Positions 12,790-22,813 of a stretch of 64,000 nt of DNA are shown here, piece after piece. A program made the translations under genes and the position numbers. The notes beneath the pieces are model-generated. The model did not search any database. It saw nothing but the letters and a program-made list of their open reading frames with translations, and was not told where the DNA came from. The stretch is from contig JAQWGN010000001.1 of the NCBI GenBank assembly GCA_029238215.1, positions 48,411-112,410 on the forward strand, given 5' to 3'. Origin of the DNA: Flavobacteriaceae bacterium (GTDB lineage: Bacteria > Bacteroidota > Bacteroidia > Flavobacteriales > Flavobacteriaceae). The first letter of the stretch is position 1. Each line of letters starts with the position of its first letter.

Positions 12790-12951
12790 ATGATTGAATT
12801 TGATCAATACCTAGGTTTCTTAGCATTTTTAACCATTCTTACCATTGGTTTTTGGCTGATGATATTTCTTATCACTTTTGTTGTTCCCTTTTGGTTGACA
12901 GGTAACTTAATGCAATGGCTAAAAGAAAAACGTGAAAAGGCTAAAAGTTAA
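12790..12951 (+). CDS. Small membrane protein (53 aa), hypothetical
   Basis: Read directly from sequence: MIEFDQYLGFLAFLTILTIGFWLMIFLITFVVPFWLTGNLMQWLKEKREKAKS*; one long hydrophobic stretch then a basic tail; absent from the ORF track because of its size. Confidence 0.6.
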   Translation: MIEFDQYLGFLAFLTILTIGFWLMIFLITFVVPFWLTGNLMQWLKEKREKAKS

Positions 12952-15375
12952 TTAAAGTTCAAAGCCTCCGTTCCCTTCGTAGTCACCCCCGCTGCGCTGA
13001 CGCTCTTTGTCTTGCCTAAAACGGTACGTGAAGGTGATTTTATATACGGGTTTTCTTCGTTGATACTCGCCTTGAGTTAGTATTGTTCCAGTGTTTGTTT
13101 CCCATTTGAAGATGCTGGTATTAAACACATCGGAGAAATTAATGTTAATTGTGGCATTATTATCCATAACATCTTTACTTAAACCTAAATTAAGACCTCC
13201 AAATGCTTTCCTTTTGCCAAATGCCGATTGATTAGGCCCTCTAAACCAAACGTTTATTTGTGTGTTTATGTTAGCTGGTAGGCTTAAGTTGTTTCTGAGA
13301 TTCCCCGTCCAACTTCTATTTGTGTTATCAAAACTTCTGCCTTGATAATCTCCAACTTCTGTTCGCTTAAAGAAATTAAAACTCAAATTTGTTCTCCATT
13401 TTGTAGACCAGCGCACCGAACTATTCGCTTCAATACCAAATTGATCACCTCGACCAAGATTGATCGGAAAGCGTTCAACAACTTTAGTTGACACGCCATT
13501 TACTTCTACTACATCGCCTGTTTCTACAGAAATTCTATTCTCGGGCCCCTCTGTGCGTCTAAAGTAAACAGAACCGTTCAAGGTCACTTTTTTAAACTGT
13601 TTTAAATAGCCTACATCTACGCCATTTGAGTAACTCGGTTTTAGATATGGATTTCCTCTAAAAAAACTTGTTTCACTTGATCGGGATTGAAAGGGGTTTA
13701 AACTTCTAGATCGTGGTCGAGAAATCCTTCGGTTATAGCCCAATGTTATATTCTCTGTATCAGATAACTCTAAGCCTATATTTATTGTTGGAAAGAAATC
13801 ACCAAAAGACCTGTTGTTGTCTTCTTGTGTGATTTTTTGAAGAATATCCGTTTTTGTGTGCTCATAGCGCAATCCTGTTAAAATAGATAGGCTATTCCAT
13901 TTCTTTCCAAATTGGGTATATATAGCATGTACTTCTTGGTTAAACTCTAAAAAATTTGTTAATGACTCATTGATTATAATTGACCCTACTTCATCTTTGT
14001 TTTGTACAACAAACGTAGCATCTTGGTTTTCATCTGTAGTGCGGTATCCTGCTTCAAATTGCGTGTTTTTATCTATTGGCCAGACATAATCTAATTGTAC
14101 CAAAAATTGTTTTTGGGTGTCTGCAGTATTATTTTCTTCTAATAATCCAAGAATATTTGTTGGTAGGTATTGTTGCGTTTGTAAATCAGCAAGTTCATCT
14201 TCAATGTTCTTTTCCCTTTGAATGGTAAAATCAAGTTTATGTCCCTTGTCATTAAACTTATGCGTGACAGAAAGACTTAGTTGTTCGTTGATGTCTGTGT
14301 CTTTTTCGATCTCCGATCTCCGAGATTGGGTTACAAAATTTGATACTAAGAAGTGATTTTGAAAATTAATCGTTTGGTCATCTCCATCTCTTTTATTGTG
14401 GACATACGACAAGGTAAACTTAGTTTTATCAGTTGGGTTAAAGTCAGTACCAATATTTATGTTTGTGCCCCGTCTTCTACGGTCAAAGGATCGCGTTTCA
14501 ATAAATTGGTCATAATCGGCGTTGTCGTTATAATAATTGTCTTGAAATGCACCTCCAATATTGGTTTCATCCCTATATCCTGAATTGGTAAAAAAATTAA
14601 ATTTGCCAGATTTGTAATTTAAACTAGCGTTACTACCATAACTATCAAATTTTCCAGCAGTTACATTGAATACACCATTTAGTCCTTTCAAAGTGTTCTT
14701 TGCTAAAATGATATTTATAATTCCTGAGCTTCCTTCTGCTTGATATCGTGCTGAAGGAGCGGTAATTATTTCTACACGATCAATAGATTCTGCGGGTAAA
14801 TCCGCAAGTGCATCAATGCCATTCATTCCTACCAATCCCGATGGTTTCCCATCTATTAAAATCCGAACATTGGTATTTCCTCGAAGTTCTAAATTTCCAT
14901 CTAAGTCAATAGATAATGAAGGGATGTTTTCCAATACATCAGAAACATTCGTTCCCTTCGCATTGAGGTTTTGTCCAATATTATATACACGTTTGTCTAG
15001 TCTGATTTCTACATCACTTCTTCTTCCAACAAGGTCAATACCAGCAAGTTGATTGTCTTTGGGAGTAAGCGCTACTATTCCTAAGGAAGTTTTTTTATTG
15101 AGCACTTTAGTAGTTGTATAAGTTTCGTACCCAATATAGTCCACTTGTACGATAACACTACGAAAATTGCTTTCCACCTTAACAAATCCGTTTTCATCAG
15201 AAACACCACCGCCTGCAAGTTTTTTTGTATCTGTATCCAACAGCGTTAAAGTAGCAAAGGGTAATTTATCTTTGGAGACACCATCAACAATGGTCGCATT
15301 TAAATTAAACTTTGACTGTCCGAGCGCTAAGGAATAATAAAAAACGATTATAACTAGTAGTATGATTCTAGCCAT
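12952..15375 (-). CDS. TonB-dependent receptor / outer-membrane beta-barrel protein
   Basis: N-terminal CarboxypepD_reg-like domain, plug (VSDVLENIPSLSIDLDGNLELRGNTNVRILIDGKPSG) and long beta-rich barrel. Confidence 0.88.
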   Translation of the reverse strand: MARIILLVIIVFYYSLALGQSKFNLNATIVDGVSKDKLPFATLTLLDTDTKKLAGGGVSDENGFVKVESNFRSVIVQVDYIGYETYTTTKVLNKKTSLGIVALTPKDNQLAGIDLVGRRSDVEIRLDKRVYNIGQNLNAKGTNVSDVLENIPSLSIDLDGNLELRGNTNVRILIDGKPSGLVGMNGIDALADLPAESIDRVEIITAPSARYQAEGSSGIINIILAKNTLKGLNGVFNVTAGKFDSYGSNASLNYKSGKFNFFTNSGYRDETNIGGAFQDNYYNDNADYDQFIETRSFDRRRRGTNINIGTDFNPTDKTKFTLSYVHNKRDGDDQTINFQNHFLVSNFVTQSRRSEIEKDTDINEQLSLSVTHKFNDKGHKLDFTIQREKNIEDELADLQTQQYLPTNILGLLEENNTADTQKQFLVQLDYVWPIDKNTQFEAGYRTTDENQDATFVVQNKDEVGSIIINESLTNFLEFNQEVHAIYTQFGKKWNSLSILTGLRYEHTKTDILQKITQEDNNRSFGDFFPTINIGLELSDTENITLGYNRRISRPRSRSLNPFQSRSSETSFFRGNPYLKPSYSNGVDVGYLKQFKKVTLNGSVYFRRTEGPENRISVETGDVVEVNGVSTKVVERFPINLGRGDQFGIEANSSVRWSTKWRTNLSFNFFKRTEVGDYQGRSFDNTNRSWTGNLRNNLSLPANINTQINVWFRGPNQSAFGKRKAFGGLNLGLSKDVMDNNATININFSDVFNTSIFKWETNTGTILTQGEYQRRKPVYKITFTYRFRQDKERQRSGGDYEGNGGFEL

Positions 15376-15440
15376 GATTTTTTTTTTGTGAAATTAGCCT
15401 TTTATTTATTCCAAAATTGCAACAAAATACCTAGTGTGTA

Positions 15441-16055
15441 TTACAAAACACCCAAAGCAATAAGATTCTTTTCTAGCTCTCTTGCAGTAGTATGGTGTAA
15501 GCCGTGTATTTGCTCTTTTAAAGCAGCAGTAATATTTTCTTCTTTATCATCAATAAATACAGCGTTTTCAGCTTGTATGTTGTACCTTTTTAAGGTGAGT
15601 TGATATATTTCTGCATCTGGTTTTTTCATCTTTTCTGTGCCTGAAACCACAATACCTTCAAACCAGGATAAAAAAGGAAAACGTTCAAGAGCAACCGGAA
15701 ATGTTTCATGACTCCAATTGGTAAGCCCTATTAGCCTGTGTTTTCCCTGATTTTTTATTCGTTCTAATAACGCTACAGTTTCTGTATGCTCATAACCAAG
15801 CATGTCCTTCCACCTTCCGTAATACATGCGTATAAGTCTTTCGTGTTCTGGATACAACGCAACTCGTTCTTCAGTAGCTCGTTCCAATGGATATCCCGCA
15901 TCTTGATTTTCATTCCATTTCCAAGAGCAGATAGTATTTAGGAATTCATGCATCTTCTTTTCGTCTCCTCGAAATTCTTTTAAGTATACATATGCAGGAC
16001 TCCAATCTATCAGTACCCCACCAAAATCAAAAATTACAGTATCTATTTTTCCCAT
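15441..16055 (-). CDS. HAD-family hydrolase
   Basis: [14 protein letters not shown] motif [31 protein letters not shown]. Confidence 0.92.
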   Translation of the reverse strand: MGKIDTVIFDFGGVLIDWSPAYVYLKEFRGDEKKMHEFLNTICSWKWNENQDAGYPLERATEERVALYPEHERLIRMYYGRWKDMLGYEHTETVALLERIKNQGKHRLIGLTNWSHETFPVALERFPFLSWFEGIVVSGTEKMKKPDAEIYQLTLKRYNIQAENAVFIDDKEENITAALKEQIHGLHHTTARELEKNLIALGVL

Positions 16056-17150
16056 GGGTCTTTACTAGTAGTTTGTTGTGACATTAAAAAAGATTTTAAA
16101 AAGCGATCTAAATCTCCATTAAGTACATCATCTACTGCTGCTGTTTCTTCTTGAGTACGAACGTCTTTAATGAGCTTGTAGGGGTGAAGTACGTAATTTC
16201 TAATTTGTGACCCCCATTCGATTTTCATCTTTCCGGCTTCAATATCTTCACGTGCTTCCATACGTTTTTGCAATTCGATTTCATACAATTGAGAACGTAA
16301 CATTTGCATGGCTCTATCACGGTTGTCGTGTTGCGAACGAGTTTCCGAACATGAGATTTGAATACCCGAGGGTTTGTGAAACAATTGAACCTTAGTTTCA
16401 ACCTTATTAACATTTTGTCCTCCAGCCCCGCTAGAGCGTGCCGTGGTCATTTCAATATCTGCAGGATTTAAATCAATTTCAATGGTGTCATCCACAAGGG
16501 GGTATACATAAACCGACGCAAAACTTGTATGGCGTTTTGCGTTACTATCAAAAGGGGAGATGCGTACAAGTCGGTGTACACCATTTTCTCCTTTTAACCA
16601 ACCAAAGGAATAATCACCATCAATTTCAAGGGTTACTGTTTTAATCCCAGCCACATCTCCTTCTTGATGGTTAAGTTCTTTAATTTTGTAACCACGTTTT
16701 TCTGCCCACATTTGGTACATGCGCATTAGCATAGCAGCCCAGTCGCAACTTTCTGTACCCCCTGCACCAGCAGTAATTTGTATAACAGCACTAAGGCTGT
16801 CTCCTTCTGCAGAAAGCATGTTTCTAAATTCGATGTCTTCAAAGTGGTTAACTGTCGTTTCTTTTAATGCTAGCAGCTCTTGTTCTGAAACGTCACCAGC
16901 TTTATGAAATTCAAAGGTGACTTCAAGTTCTTCGACCAATTGTGCGGCTTTTTCGTAATCGATGACCCATTGTTTTACACTGCGTAACTCACGCATGTAT
17001 TTTTCTGCTGCTTTTGAGTCGTTCCAGAAATCTGGGTCTAATGTCTTTTCTTCTTTATTGGAGACTTCAAACCTTTTATTATCGATGTCAAAGATACCTC
17101 CTCAACGCGCCAAGGCGTTCAATAAGACTTTTCAAATGGTCTTGTGTCAA
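16043..17150 (-). CDS. prfB: Peptide chain release factor 2, expressed via programmed +1 frameshift
   Basis: Main ORF 16043..16996 has the GGQ motif ([18 protein letters not shown]). Upstream on the minus strand: TTG start at 17150, then [23 protein letters not shown]; skipping one nt gives [36 protein letters not shown], in frame with the main ORF. Confidence 0.93.
17087..17102 (-). promoter_or_regulatory. prfB +1 recoding site (AGGAGGTATCTTTGAC)
   Basis: SD-like AGGAGG, 3 nt before CTT TGA C, the classical RF2 frameshift arrangement. Confidence 0.93.
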
Positions 17151-17185
17151 TTTTTAATACATTTAGATTGTAAAAATACATTATT

Positions 17186-19291
17186 ATGAGCTCAAAAGTT
17201 GTCCTAGCTGCTTATTTTTGCTGCCTATTTAGCTGCACTAATATGATACATACTCCTCCAGACGCAAAAATCAACAAAAAAGAGCTTACCGCTCATGGCG
17301 ATACTCGTATTGATCCTTATTACTGGATGAACGATCGGGAAGACCCTGAAGTGATTCAATACCTGGAAGATGAAAACGCATATACCCAAGCAGTTCTTGC
17401 TCCCACAGAAAAACTTCAAAAAGAACTTTTTGCAGAAATGAAGCGAAGGATCAAGGAAGATGACAGTTCGGTTCCTTATTACCTTAACGAGTATTGGTAT
17501 ATCCAACGTTATGAATCAGGTAAAGATTACCCCATATATACTCGTAAACACAAAACCTTAGAGGCAAAAGAGGAGATACTGTTAGATGTAAATGTGCTTG
17601 CTAAAGAGTTGGCATATTGTCAGGTTTCTGGCTTGAGTGTAAGTCCAGATAATACTAAGTTGGCTTTTGGACTTGATACACTTTCTAGGCGTATTTATTC
17701 GATCAAGATAAAAGATCTTCAAACGGGTAAAATGCTTACAGATGAAATAAAAGGAGTAAGTTCTTATGCCACATGGGCAGCCGATAGCAAAACTATGTTT
17801 TACACCGCTAAAAACGAAGAAACTCTAAGAACAGATAGAATATTTAGGCATGAACTTGGTCAAGATCAAGACGATGATATACTGGTTTTTGAAGAAGAAG
17901 ATGAAACCTTTTATACGTTTGTTTATCCATCAAAATCACGAAAATTTATTATGATTGGATCAACAAGCACAATGACTTCGGAGTATCAGTATTTGCCAAG
18001 TAATACACCAAAGGCTTCATTTAAATTTATACAAGAGAGGCAACGTGGTTTAGAATACAGTGTTTCCCATTTTGAAGATGCGTTTTACATTACCACAAAT
18101 GCTGAAGACGCAACAAATTTTAAACTTGTAAAAGCGCCAGTTTCTTCTCCTGGTAAAGAAAATTGGGTTGATGTCCTTCCTCACAGGGCTGATGTATTGT
18201 TGGAAGATGTGGAGCTTTTTAAATCATTTATGGTTGTGTCTGAGCGTAAAAATGGACTGCTTCAACTTCGTGTTTTGCGCTGGGATGGAAAAGAAGATTA
18301 CTATTTAGATTTCAATAGTGAAACCTACACTGCTTCATTGAGCACAAACCTTGACTTTGACGCACATATATTCCGGTATAATTTTTCATCATTAACAACA
18401 CCTTCTAGTGTTATTGATTACAACACAAAAACTCGAGTTAAAGATGTAAAAAAGGAACAAGAAGTGCTCGGCGGTTCTTTTGATAAAGCCAATTACACTG
18501 CAGATCGTTTCTGGGCTACAGCTGATGATGGGACTCAAATTCCTATTTCATTAGTACGCCATATTGACACCAAGCTTGGAGTAACAACCCCTTTATTACA
18601 GTATGCGTATGGGTCGTATGGAAATACGATAGACCCTTATTTTTCATCAGTTCGATTAAGTTTATTAGATCGAGGCTTTGTCTTTGCTATTGCCCATGTT
18701 AGGGGTGGTGAATACTTAGGGCGTTCCTGGTACGAAAAAGGCAGGATGTTACATAAAAAAAATACATTTACCGACTTTATTAGTTGTTCAAAGTTTTTGA
18801 TTGATAAAAAATACACTTCTGCCAATCATTTGTATGCCATGGGGGGTTCAGCTGGTGGATTACTTATGGGTGCTATTATGAATATGGCTCCCGAGTTATA
18901 TAAGGGTGTGGTAGCTGCAGTTCCTTTTGTTGATGTTGTTACAACAATGATGGACGATAGTATCCCACTTACTACTGGTGAATATGATGAATGGGGTAAT
19001 CCGAATGAGAAAGAATATTACGATTATATCAAGTCGTATTCCCCGTATGATAATGTGTTGCCGGTTTCTTACCCCAACACATTAATAACTACTGGTTTAC
19101 ATGATTCACAAGTCCAATACTGGGAGCCTGCCAAGTGGACTGCAAAATTACGTGACATGCATCAGGGGAATAATGTTATTTTACTACACACCAACATGGA
19201 TGCAGGTCATGGAGGAGCTTCAGGTCGTTTTGAAGCCTTAAAGGAAATAGCCATGGAATATGCTTTTCTTATGCATTTAGAAAACAACTAA
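17186..19291 (+). CDS. S9-family prolyl oligopeptidase / oligopeptidase B-like
   Basis: DPYYWMNDREDPEVIQYLEDENAYT; catalytic serine region AMGGSAGGLLMGAIMNMAPELYKG; C-terminal DAGHGG. Confidence 0.92.
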   Translation: MSSKVVLAAYFCCLFSCTNMIHTPPDAKINKKELTAHGDTRIDPYYWMNDREDPEVIQYLEDENAYTQAVLAPTEKLQKELFAEMKRRIKEDDSSVPYYLNEYWYIQRYESGKDYPIYTRKHKTLEAKEEILLDVNVLAKELAYCQVSGLSVSPDNTKLAFGLDTLSRRIYSIKIKDLQTGKMLTDEIKGVSSYATWAADSKTMFYTAKNEETLRTDRIFRHELGQDQDDDILVFEEEDETFYTFVYPSKSRKFIMIGSTSTMTSEYQYLPSNTPKASFKFIQERQRGLEYSVSHFEDAFYITTNAEDATNFKLVKAPVSSPGKENWVDVLPHRADVLLEDVELFKSFMVVSERKNGLLQLRVLRWDGKEDYYLDFNSETYTASLSTNLDFDAHIFRYNFSSLTTPSSVIDYNTKTRVKDVKKEQEVLGGSFDKANYTADRFWATADDGTQIPISLVRHIDTKLGVTTPLLQYAYGSYGNTIDPYFSSVRLSLLDRGFVFAIAHVRGGEYLGRSWYEKGRMLHKKNTFTDFISCSKFLIDKKYTSANHLYAMGGSAGGLLMGAIMNMAPELYKGVVAAVPFVDVVTTMMDDSIPLTTGEYDEWGNPNEKEYYDYIKSYSPYDNVLPVSYPNTLITTGLHDSQVQYWEPAKWTAKLRDMHQGNNVILLHTNMDAGHGGASGRFEALKEIAMEYAFLMHLENN

Positions 19292-19367
19292 CGCTAAGTT
19301 ATATTCATGAAATTATATAATTTTTGTAAATTCGCTTTTAAATTATTTACACCTTGTGTGTTACGGT

Positions 19368-20414
19368 ATGATAACCAATAAGATAACAGCATACAACAGT
19401 GCCCTAGAGTTAATTGGCAATACGCCTCTTGTTAAACTTAACCGAATTACCAATGATTTCAAAGGTAATTATTACGCTAAAGTTGAAGCTTTTAACCCTG
19501 GACATTCCAACAAAGACCGAATTGCGCTGCATATCATTGAACAGGCAGAAAAGAAGGGTATATTAAACCCTGGTGACACTATTATTGAAACAACTTCAGG
19601 GAATACAGGTTACAGCTTAGCAATGGTTAGTATCATAAAAGGATACGATTGTATTTTGGCAGTCACCTCAAAATCATCACCAGATAAAATAGACATGTTG
19701 CGTTCCATGGGAGCCAAGGTGTATGTTTGTCCAGGTCATGTAAGTGCAGATGATCCACGTTCGTATTATCAGGTAGCTAAACGCTTACACGACGAAATTG
19801 AAGGTTCCATTTATATCAATCAATATTTTAACGAGTTAAATACAGACGCACATTACCTTACAACTGGTCCCGAAATTTGGAATCAAACCAACGGTAAAGT
19901 CACACATTTAGTTGCTAGTAGCGGCACAGGAGGAACAATTTCAGGTATCGGCCGTTATCTTAAGGAACAAAACAAGGACATTCAAATTATAGGAGTTGAT
20001 GCCTACGGTTCTGTATTAAAAAAATACCATGAAACTCAAGAGTTTGATGCGAATGAAATATATCCGTATCGAATAGAAGGACTTGGTAAAAACCTTATTC
20101 CATCGGCAACAGACTTCGATGTAATTGACCATTTTGAGAAAGTTACGGATGAAGATAGCGCACATACTGCACGCGATATTGCAAAAACCGAAGGTCTTTT
20201 TGTAGGGTATACTTCTGGAGCAGCACTACAAGCAATTCGTCAGCTCGATGAAGAAGGAACTACTTTTGATGAAAACAGTGTCGTTGTAGTAATCTTTTGT
20301 GATCATGGTTCGCGTTATATGAGTAAAATATACAGCGATAAATGGATGCGTGAGCAAGGGTTTTTTGATTCTAAGAATATCGAAAAGGAAAAGCCCATAG
20401 AGTACATTCGCTAA
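19368..20414 (+). CDS. Fold-type II PLP enzyme of the cysteine synthase/CBS family (candidate cysteate synthase)
   Basis: [46 protein letters not shown]; the lysine region reads NPGHSNKDR rather than the common NPGGSxKDR. The ORF track start is 19356; ATG 19368 is the likelier start. Confidence 0.82.
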   Translation: MITNKITAYNSALELIGNTPLVKLNRITNDFKGNYYAKVEAFNPGHSNKDRIALHIIEQAEKKGILNPGDTIIETTSGNTGYSLAMVSIIKGYDCILAVTSKSSPDKIDMLRSMGAKVYVCPGHVSADDPRSYYQVAKRLHDEIEGSIYINQYFNELNTDAHYLTTGPEIWNQTNGKVTHLVASSGTGGTISGIGRYLKEQNKDIQIIGVDAYGSVLKKYHETQEFDANEIYPYRIEGLGKNLIPSATDFDVIDHFEKVTDEDSAHTARDIAKTEGLFVGYTSGAALQAIRQLDEEGTTFDENSVVVVIFCDHGSRYMSKIYSDKWMREQGFFDSKNIEKEKPIEYIR

Positions 20415-20445
20415 TCAATTATTGCACGATTCGTGTCTTAATCCT

Positions 20446-20453
20446 TATATTTG
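20446..20453 (+). promoter_or_regulatory. Bacteroidota-type -7 element TATATTTG with TTG at 20422-20424
   Basis: Exact TAnnTTTG, TTG 21 nt upstream, about 22 nt before the proposed TTG start of the next gene. Confidence 0.6.
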
Positions 20454-20475
20454 CAACAAATTAAAAACCAAGACT

Positions 20476-21738
20476 TTGACTACTGATTTGTTTGCCAAAA
20501 TTCGCCAAAATAAAGGACCACTAGGAAAATATGCCTCTGTAGCTGAAGGATACTTTGCTTTTCCAAAGCTTGAAGGGCCTATTGGCAATCACATGAAATT
20601 TCGTGGCAAAGATGTAATCACCTGGAGTGTAAATGATTATTTAGGCCTTGCTAACCACCCACAGGTTAGAAAGGTTGATGCTGAAGCTGCTGCTGAACAC
20701 GGTTCTGCATACCCTATGGGGGCTCGATTAATGTCAGGGCATACATCATATCACGAACAACTTGAAAATGAGCTTGCGGCTTTTGTTGGTAAAGAAGCTG
20801 CTTATGTTCTTAATTTTGGTTATCAAGGTATTTTATCCACCATAGACACGTTAGTTTCAAAAAACGATGTGATCGTTTACGATGTAGATTCACATGCTTG
20901 CATTGTAGACGGAGTCCGTTTGCATTTAGGTAAACGATTTACATTTCGTCATAATGATATTGAAAGCTTAGAAAAAAACTTAGTTCGCGCAACTAAAGTA
21001 GTACAAGAGACTGGTGGTGGTATTTTGGTCATCTCTGAAGGAGTTTTTGGCATGCGTGGAGAGCAAGGACGGTTACGTGAAATTGCAGCATTAAAAGAAC
21101 AATACGGATTCCGATTTTTGGTGGATGATGCACATGGATTTGGAACTCTTGGAGCTACTGGTGCCGGAGCAGGTGAGGAACAAGGAGTGATGGATGACAT
21201 TGATGTATACTTTGCCACTTTTGCAAAGTCTATGGCAAGTACCGGAGCTTTTATTGCTGCAGAAAAAGAAATTATTGACTTCATGAAGTATAATATGCGT
21301 TCGCAAGTTTTTGCCAAATCCTTACAGATAGTTTTGGTTAAGGGAGCGCTTAAACGCTTGGATATGCTTCGTACCATGCCAGAGCTTAAGTCTAAGCTTT
21401 GGGAAAATGTCAATGCGTTACAAGCCGGTTTAAAGACACGAGGATTTGATATTGGAACTACGCAAAGCTGCGTAACCCCCGTTTATCTTAAAGGGAGTGT
21501 TCTTGAAGCCATGGCTTTGGTTAAAGATTTAAGAGAGAATTATGGAATTTTTTGTTCAATTGTTGTCTATCCAGTAATTCCAAAAGGATTAATTCTTTTG
21601 CGTCTTATCCCAACCTCCTCACATACGTTACAGGATGTAGATATTACACTAGCGGCGTTTTCTTCTATACGTGAGAAACTTACATCGGGAGTTTATAAAC
21701 GTCTTTCTGAGAGCTTGGAAACAAGCATAGAGCATTAG
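20476..21738 (+). CDS. Alpha-oxoamine synthase-family aminotransferase class I/II (SPT/KBL-like; candidate cysteate fatty acyltransferase)
   Basis: WSVNDYLGLANHPQV, FLVDDAHGFGTLGATGAGAGEEQG, YFATFAKSMASTGAF (PLP lysine). The track start 20422 lies in the promoter; the in-frame TTG 20476 fits better. Confidence 0.85.
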   Translation: MTTDLFAKIRQNKGPLGKYASVAEGYFAFPKLEGPIGNHMKFRGKDVITWSVNDYLGLANHPQVRKVDAEAAAEHGSAYPMGARLMSGHTSYHEQLENELAAFVGKEAAYVLNFGYQGILSTIDTLVSKNDVIVYDVDSHACIVDGVRLHLGKRFTFRHNDIESLEKNLVRATKVVQETGGGILVISEGVFGMRGEQGRLREIAALKEQYGFRFLVDDAHGFGTLGATGAGAGEEQGVMDDIDVYFATFAKSMASTGAFIAAEKEIIDFMKYNMRSQVFAKSLQIVLVKGALKRLDMLRTMPELKSKLWENVNALQAGLKTRGFDIGTTQSCVTPVYLKGSVLEAMALVKDLRENYGIFCSIVVYPVIPKGLILLRLIPTSSHTLQDVDITLAAFSSIREKLTSGVYKRLSESLETSIEH

Positions 21739-21896
21739 TATCTCCTTACATCGCTATTACAGATTCACCCTATTGGAAAATGCAATAACCTCTGCTGAAA
21801 CTACATAAAGACTTCATTCAGTATATCAGTCACAACCCATAACGCAAATACACAAAACAAAACGATACAAGTGTCGTTTAACTTTGCTTTAATCGT

Positions 21897-22175
21897 TTAA
21901 TTCAATAATTGAAACGCCAATAAGGCGATATTAATTACCAAACTAATTAAAAAAAGCGAACAAACTTTTTTAACATGTAATTGCCCAAGGATGGCTCCTA
22001 GATACGAGGTTGTAGCGACTAAGCAAATCAATAATTGAAACATGTCTCCAAGTGTAGGCTGTCTTTGTAGAAGGAAAAATACAACCATAGAACCAATACA
22101 AGCTTGAATTATAATAGTTAGCGGAATGAGTTGAAAGTAACTTCCCGCAAAATAGCGGTAGAATTTGGTATACAT
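21897..22175 (-). CDS. Small multi-pass membrane protein, hypothetical
   Basis: 92 aa with about 3 hydrophobic segments; no recognised family. Confidence 0.55.
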   Translation of the reverse strand: MYTKFYRYFAGSYFQLIPLTIIIQACIGSMVVFFLLQRQPTLGDMFQLLICLVATTSYLGAILGQLHVKKVCSLFLISLVINIALLAFQLLN

Positions 22176-22272
22176 TGTATTAAGATTTAGGTACTATAAA
22201 TGTAGTAATTTTTTAAAAAAACTAGGGGTACCATAAAACAATCATTTTATTTACCTTTGTAAAAATTTTTGG

Positions 22273-22812
22273 ATGAGCAAAAAGCTACTACTTAGTGCCG
22301 AAGACCTCCGCATCATCCTTCATCGTTTAGCTTGTCAACTAAAAGAAACCCATGGAGATTTCTCCAAAACCTTACTAGTAGGTTTGCAACCAAGGGGTAT
22401 TCGCTTAGCCGAACGCTTGCTTCATTTGCTCCAGGATCATTACCAAGTTAACCAGGCGCAACTTAGCCAGCTGGACATAACCTTTTTTAGAGACGACTTT
22501 AGACGTAGTGACAAAATATTAAATGCCAATTCAAACAACATGGAAGTAGGAGTGGAGAACAAACGTATCGTTTTGATAGACGATGTGTTGTATACAGGGC
22601 GAAGTATACGTGCTGCACTTACAGCAATTGATTCTTACGGACGGCCCGAAGAAATTCAATTACTTACCTTAATTGACCGTCGTTTTTCAAGACACTTACC
22701 TATACAGCCTGATTTTTGTGGCCGACAGGTTGATGCCATTCAAAACGAACGAGTTGTCGTATGTTGGGAAGAAGAAGATAATGAAGATGCCGTTTATCTT
22801 GTAAATAAATGA
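22273..22812 (+). CDS. pyrR: Phosphoribosyltransferase, PyrR-type
   Basis: RIVLIDDVLYTGRSIRAALTAIDSYGRP PRPP-binding motif; directly upstream of pyrB. Confidence 0.88.
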   Translation: MSKKLLLSAEDLRIILHRLACQLKETHGDFSKTLLVGLQPRGIRLAERLLHLLQDHYQVNQAQLSQLDITFFRDDFRRSDKILNANSNNMEVGVENKRIVLIDDVLYTGRSIRAALTAIDSYGRPEEIQLLTLIDRRFSRHLPIQPDFCGRQVDAIQNERVVVCWEEEDNEDAVYLVNK

Positions 22813-22813
22813 T

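Noticed and set aside
15367-15390. T10 run just upstream of the TonB receptor start, considered as a second slippage site
   Set aside because: It is non-coding (5' of the ATG), so it cannot cause translational recoding; no evidence of phase-variable promoter elements.
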